A DNA stretch of 35,540 nt from Heterobasidion occidentale (lineage: Eukaryota; Basidiomycota; Agaricomycetes; Russulales; Bondarzewiaceae): the NCBI GenBank assembly GCA_039111635.1, contig JBCAQO010000081.1, forward strand, positions 1-35,540. Reading direction: 5' to 3'. The notes under the pieces are model-generated. The model was not told where the DNA came from. It saw only the letters and a program-made list of their open reading frames with translations, and did no database searches. Both the position numbers and the translations under genes were made by a program. Positions 31,339 to 35,540 of this stretch are shown in pieces. Positions within the stretch are counted from its first letter, which is position 1. Every line of letters begins with the position of its first letter.

Positions 31339-33701
31339 TCAGTTTATCCATAGAGCACGGTCTACAGACACGTTGTGACGATCGATCTCTCGCTTCGCCT
31401 TCAAGACCTCAAGGCTCTTGCGTTCACTGTCCGTCTGATAACCTTCGGTTTGAGCGGAATCGGTCCGCGAATGTCGCGGCTTCGGCTTGAGTAATACATC
31501 GAGTAAGTCCAGCAATATGGCCTTGAAATGGATCTCTGCCCTCGTGTGTATATCCTCACGAAGCTCACGTGGCAGCGCGCAGGGGAACATGAAATTGTGA
31601 TTCGGTTTCGCCAGCCACTTGCGCGCGCCTAATTCGGAATTCACGAAATGGCAGACAGGGCATGCGAGTTTAGACGTGCCGACGTAGCAGGGGTCTATGT
31701 CGCTCTGTAAATCTCCATGTCAATATTGGCATTGGAAGGTGTAGGGGGTGAAAACTTTCCGGATTAACACCATGTGCAGCAAGCAACATGCTCCCATTGT
31801 CCAGGTTCTTCCCGTCCAGGACGCTAGCCAAGAGACACTCGCAATGGATACTCCCTTGGAACATGGGAGTCGGCGATAGTAAATTCTTGCAGTGGCGGCT
31901 AATTGAGCTCCCCGCCTTCTCGGCGTCCCTCGTCATCAATAATTTGAGTTCGTCGATCACTGTCTTCGTGCGAGCAGTCTCGTCGTTCTCGCTCAATACC
32001 TCCTTCACCACCTCTTCCCAGGGTGCCATGTCTGTCCCAGGATGTTCGGCAGAAATGACAGTGTAAGTGATGTTCCGAAGATACTGTGCCGAACCCACGA
32101 GACCGTGAACAGCGAATGGTATCACAACCTGTCGACGCAGCCACTGCTTGTATGCGTCAATCGGTGTCGAGCCCACAGTGACGAACATATCTGTATCATC
32201 GTCGTCCACCACTGCTTGTTCCTCCCACGTATTTGGCTGGCCCTGGGACTCTCTAGATGGTGTGGTATACTTGGGTTCTGTACCTGCGAAGGGATGGTCG
32301 AATATATCGGGAATGGCGAGAGTCAGGTAGTCTGCGAAAGCGTTGGAATATGCAAATGCTTCCAAAAGAGTGACATAAAGCCAGGTCTTGTTCATCATCG
32401 CGCCGAAATTGTCTGGCTGGGCTTTGGAAATCTCGTCCAAACAGGTCTGATAGCCTTTCAGAGCCAAGCACAAGGTATGATGGAAGGCCACGCATGTCTC
32501 CTTGACAAAAAGAACGTCATTGTTCTGCGCTCGGGTTTTCAACTCGAGTCCTCCGTGCTCCACGCCGAAAAGGTCGATGCCCCACCAACGTGCTATGAGC
32601 TCTCCAGAAAGGACTTGGTCCCGTTCTTTGCGTAATGTAGACTTCTTCTTGAATAGTTCAGGCAATCTGTCAGGTTCGGCATTCAAGATCTTGCTGAGGA
32701 AGGCGGTAGACATCGTACACCTGAGTCGAGAGCGCATCTTGCGGTAGCCACGAGAAACGACGTGAACGCCCAGGCTGTAAGGTGTGGTGTCCTCTTTCTT
32801 GAGTAACTCGATCACCTCCGAGACGTGCTCATCAAACTTCATGCTTTATGAACTATGTCAGAAAGGTTATCATTCGATAGAAAGTTCGCACTCACTTCTT
32901 TTGTTCATTTAACATGGCCTTTGTAAATGGCACGACATCCTGTCCCCGATCCTCCTCATTCGTCTCCGATTTACCCTTCATTGCTACTGACCGATTCATC
33001 TTCCCTCTCGACGGCTCTGTCGCCCCCGTCCTCGCCTCTGAGCTTATGCTCCTTGTGGTCATCGCCTCATCTGTCGCAGCAGTTGTCCTCGTCCTCACTT
33101 GAGACTCTGTCTCCAATCTCACTCTCTTCTCCACTTTCGCTTGAACCTCCGATTTCAGAACTTTCTTTCCCTTCTCCGCGCCCGTCCCCGTCGTCTTCGT
33201 CTTTGCTGCGAGATCGGTCTTCCCTCTCGCCTCATTGGGGTGTGTCGGATTGGTGGTAATGATGCAGTTATGCATTACTTGGTCTTCCGCGCATTCTATG
33301 GAAGCGTCTATGTCGCGTTGATGTGAGACCGAGACGACGAGGCTGACGTTAGCGCCCCTCTGCATACCTGCCGCCACAGCCACCACTTCGCGGTCTCTGA
33401 CAAGCAGTGTAGCAAGCTGATCGAGCAATCGGTGCTGTGACTGGGGCCTTTCGACGACTTGTCTCTTGTCTTTGTAGACCGTCTGCGTCTGGGATAGCGA
33501 ATTATTTTGTCCTCGAAGATAAAGGATAACCATGATCAAGGTGGTGATGGTTTTGAACTTGTTGATCTTGTTGACCAGGGACTCGGACGCGTTCATGATT
33601 TCGACGATAGTAAAGGCGGGGAATGGGAACTGAAGCTCGGAGACAGGACGTAGTAAGCAAAGGTAGCAGTGAATGTGGGGTGACGCCATATTGACCTTCA
33701 C
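31339..33701 (-). CDS. OTT_1508-like deaminase family protein
   Basis: This family belongs to the nucleotide-deaminase fold, where an H-x-E and a distal C-x-x-C bind zinc and activate water. The natural substrate is unknown. Exons on the minus strand are 32896-33701, 31769-32843 and 31339-31704, summing to 2247 nt (748 residues plus stop) without a frame break. The N-terminal part contains NKFKTITTLIMVILYLRG and LLDQLATLLVRDREVVAVAA, then a long charged Lys/Glu/Thr-rich linker. A helical middle follows. The deaminase signature is GSIHCECLLASVL (His and Glu) and, across the last intron, YVGTSKLACPVCHFV (C-x-x-C). The last intron (31705-31768) uses a weak GTTAAT donor but is required to keep frame and joins the two zinc motifs. 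The start at 33701 is the first ATG of the frame; an upstream exon is possible. Confidence 0.85.
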
Positions 33702-34466
33702 TTACTAATATATACGTCGATTGCATCCGGAAGAGACGCGGAAGATTGATCAGGGACTATCCTGGACTATCTCGGTCAATCGCCAGTGTTCAGACAGACT
33801 CAGCAGTGCCTCAGCATCGCTTTCTCTTGATTTTAAAAATACGAAAAAATGACAGGTTGTATTCCAAGAAGCTAAGATAGGTACTGTATGTGCAACAATT
33901 GGTGGGTAGAAACACTAAAATGAGCCTGGCCGCTACAAAGAAATCGGTTGCAACTCCGATGGAGCTCGTGCCGGCAGAATCCGTCACACGTGACGGCTAC
34001 AACTCCCCTTTCCAACTCTTCACCCATCGCTGGCCCATCTTTGCTTCATTTAACTGTATACTCCCCAAGGATGGCACCTCTTCCATGGCACCTCTTCCAT
34101 GTCATCTCCGAACGGCGCTTGCTCATTGCAGGCATTGTTTGGTCATCAGCAGCTGGCTCCTTGCTCATTGCAGGGTGTTAGACTGTCTCTGTCTCAACGG
34201 CGTTTGGAGCCTCTCCAGGCACTCATCGGTGGTTCGGATGTTAGAGGGTTTTGTGGTACAAGACGGTTGACCGTAAAAATGTGATGAGCACTTTCTGGTC
34301 TTGGGTTTCTGAGTAGTCTTCTCCTCATAGAAGCTATTCTACTTCACTACAGCGCATAACGATTTGAGATCCGATCGGCAAAACACATCTTAGCGAGCGA
34401 GCGAGTCATGTCTTTCTACATATAAGCTGACAGACCATCGCTTGCGCTGAAAGTCCCCACCCGCGC
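33702..34466. other. Intergenic region between deaminase and transposase genes
   Basis: No gene recognised. It holds the motif pair at 34.1 kb and a short GCGAGCGAGCGAGTCAT stretch (about 34394-34410). That stretch resembles sequence in the DUF6698 promoter at about 7855-7878. The left end of the Plavaka element may lie here, but I could not find its terminal repeat without the other end. Confidence 0.35.
34118..34175 (+). repeat. Direct pair of the 15-bp CTTGCTCATTGCAGG motif
   Basis: Copies lie at 34118-34132 and 34160-34174, 42 bp apart, about 290 bp upstream of the transposase start. The sequence between the copies differs from that of the other two pairs, so only the motif and spacing are conserved. 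Confidence 0.65.
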
Positions 34467-35540
34467 TTGTATCATTCGACCTCCTCTGGCCACACGATTT
34501 TCATGGAATTGCCGCCGGCTTTCAGCGAGTCTTGTGTTTGCGGAAGGTCATTCTCGCTGCCATCGGCGCTCACTTACCACAGGCGCACATGTCAGAAAAC
34601 CAAGAAAAGGTTTTCTGAGGCGCTAGCAAAAGCCAAAGAAGTGTGGGCTGCGAAGAAACGTCGTCGAACGGATGCTGATGGATCCAGAGCAGTTTTGGAG
34701 ACAGCACCGTTGGTCGCGGAGGTCTTGGAGCCAGCATTGTCGATCGCAGAGGTCCCTACACCAGCTGTACAACAGGTGAGTTTACATCTCAAAGTTTCGC
34801 CCTCATCTGTATCTTAAGGTTTTCAGTCTATTCCACAGTCGTCCTCCGCAAATCAAGATGACCCAAACCTTTCTCTGGCAGAACGCAGGCCTCGTAGAGC
34901 AAATACCAGGCTTCCTAAACGTTATCGTGACATGTTGCCTCAGCCCCCGGCAGCTTTACCCGTTCAGTTGCAGTCGCTATCAGAGCCATCTTCTTCCGCG
35001 TCTATAACTCCGATGCAGTCGCCTCCCACCGTAGCCCTCTCTTCCGATCCACCTCAGGTGATTCAAAAGTCTTTGCGACAGATCTTGAAGTCTCCCCGAA
35101 ACATTTTTGGGTTGTTTCGTCAGTATCATGCCACTGACTTTCCAGCACACGATCCCGAACGAGTCGCTGAAAAGCCTGCTTTGTCAACGCAGGATGACTC
35201 GAATGCCCTCCCTGAGTCTTCTTCTGCGCCGTCATTCTATCCTTATCCCAATCGCTCGTCATTTCTTCTCGGTGAATGGTACTGGAACGATGGAGTACGA
35301 AAATCTCAATCGAGTTTCAAAAATCTCATCGACATCGTCGGCAGTACCGATTTTCGCCCGGAGGACGTCAGAAAAACGCCATGGAGCAGTATTGATCGCA
35401 AGCTGGCTGGTCAGGATGAGGATAATTGGGAGGACGAACAAGAGGAGGATGGGTGGATACACGACACCGTCAAGATATCTATCCCGTTCCACAAGAAATG
35501 TCTTCAACCAGGGGCGCAGGATTATGTCGTCACAAGTTTC
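34467..35540 (+). mobile_element. 5' part of a Plavaka-type (KDZ-related) DNA transposon: transposase N-terminus, cut by the window edge
   Basis: Plavaka transposases are cut-and-paste type enzymes widespread in agaricomycetes. The first exon (34467 or the later ATG at 34503, to 34776) encodes a C2H2-like finger, CVCGRSFSLPSALTYHRRTC, followed by a basic stretch AKEVWAAKKRRR. A 51-nt intron (34777-34827) joins in phase 0 to an open second exon running off the edge. That exon contains RRANTRLPKRYRDMLPQPP, LKSPRNIFGLFRQY, FYPYPNRSSFLLGEWYWNDG and KISIPFHKKCLQPGAQDY, the standard order at the Plavaka N-terminus. No stop or frame shift is visible, so the copy could be intact, but the catalytic core lies outside the window. 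Confidence 0.88.

Noticed and set aside
33702..34466. Terminal inverted repeat of the Plavaka element
   Set aside because: The right end is outside the window, so no inverted partner can be tested.
1..35540. TET/JBP dioxygenase, known to accompany KDZ-type transposons in basidiomycetes
   Set aside because: No frame shows the expected H-x-D..H iron-binding signature in a recognisable double-stranded beta-helix context.

Overview
The window reads as a nuclear contig of a filamentous basidiomycete, most likely an agaricomycete. Genes are split by many introns of about 48-62 nt with GT..AG ends. The protein families seen are agaricomycete ones: DUF6698, an OTT_1508-type deaminase, F-box/LRR proteins and a Plavaka-type transposase. 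No prokaryotic signatures were seen. It is accessory, repeat-rich DNA with few core genes.

Layout. 0.7-1.85 kb (+) holds a decayed F-box/LRR gene. 3.18-4.95 kb (+) holds a 12-exon GT15 (KTR/KRE2/MNT1) alpha-1,2-mannosyltransferase, complete except for one missing T. 6.33-7.73 kb (-) is a DUF6698 gene, divergent from an intact 270-aa cysteine-rich protein at 8.04-9.05 kb (+) that ends in a SUMO-interaction-like motif. Their shared promoter carries four GAGTCA sites. 9.34-11.21 kb (-) is a complete Ulp1/SENP (C48) SUMO protease in 9 exons. 11.93-12.89 kb (+) is a gene of unknown function with an IWRLRR motif and an acidic SIM-like C-terminus. 13.4-15.7 kb holds coding-like, GC-rich sequence I could not name.

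15.7-24.7 kb is the most unusual part. A short imperfect hairpin repeat (core of about 27 nt, roughly 34 copies) fills 16.0-16.96 kb in one orientation and 22.2-23.5 and 24.4-24.7 kb in the other, including a 69-bp minisatellite. Both arrays abut broken copies of the ribonucleotide reductase small-subunit gene (RNR2/R2), at 15.68-16.0 kb (-) and 23.47-24.15 kb (+). The result is a large inverted arrangement around a centre near 19.7 kb, enclosing a partly frameshifted second IWRLRR-family gene (17.4-20.4 kb). It may be a gene-fragment-capturing element or an old inverted segmental duplication.

24.7-26.3 kb holds further gene fragments, one with a HicA-like pattern. 26.46-27.66 kb is a very GC-rich tandem repeat, followed by a weak pol III/SINE-like sequence. 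28.3-31.07 kb (+) is a long agaricomycete-type gene of unknown function with a broken middle. 31.34-33.70 kb (-) is a 748-aa OTT_1508-like deaminase. 34.47 kb to the right edge (+) is the intact 5' part of a Plavaka-type transposase. A 15-bp motif, CTTGCTCATTGCAGG, occurs three times as direct pairs 42-46 bp apart, at 11.4, 28.1 and 34.1 kb.

Genes with clear biochemistry are Golgi mannosylation (GT15), SUMO processing (Ulp1) and a putative nucleotide/nucleic-acid deaminase. A Ulp1 flanked by SIM-like proteins suggests, but does not prove, a SUMO-linked accessory cluster. Positions of exons were worked out by hand from splice signals and reading frame.
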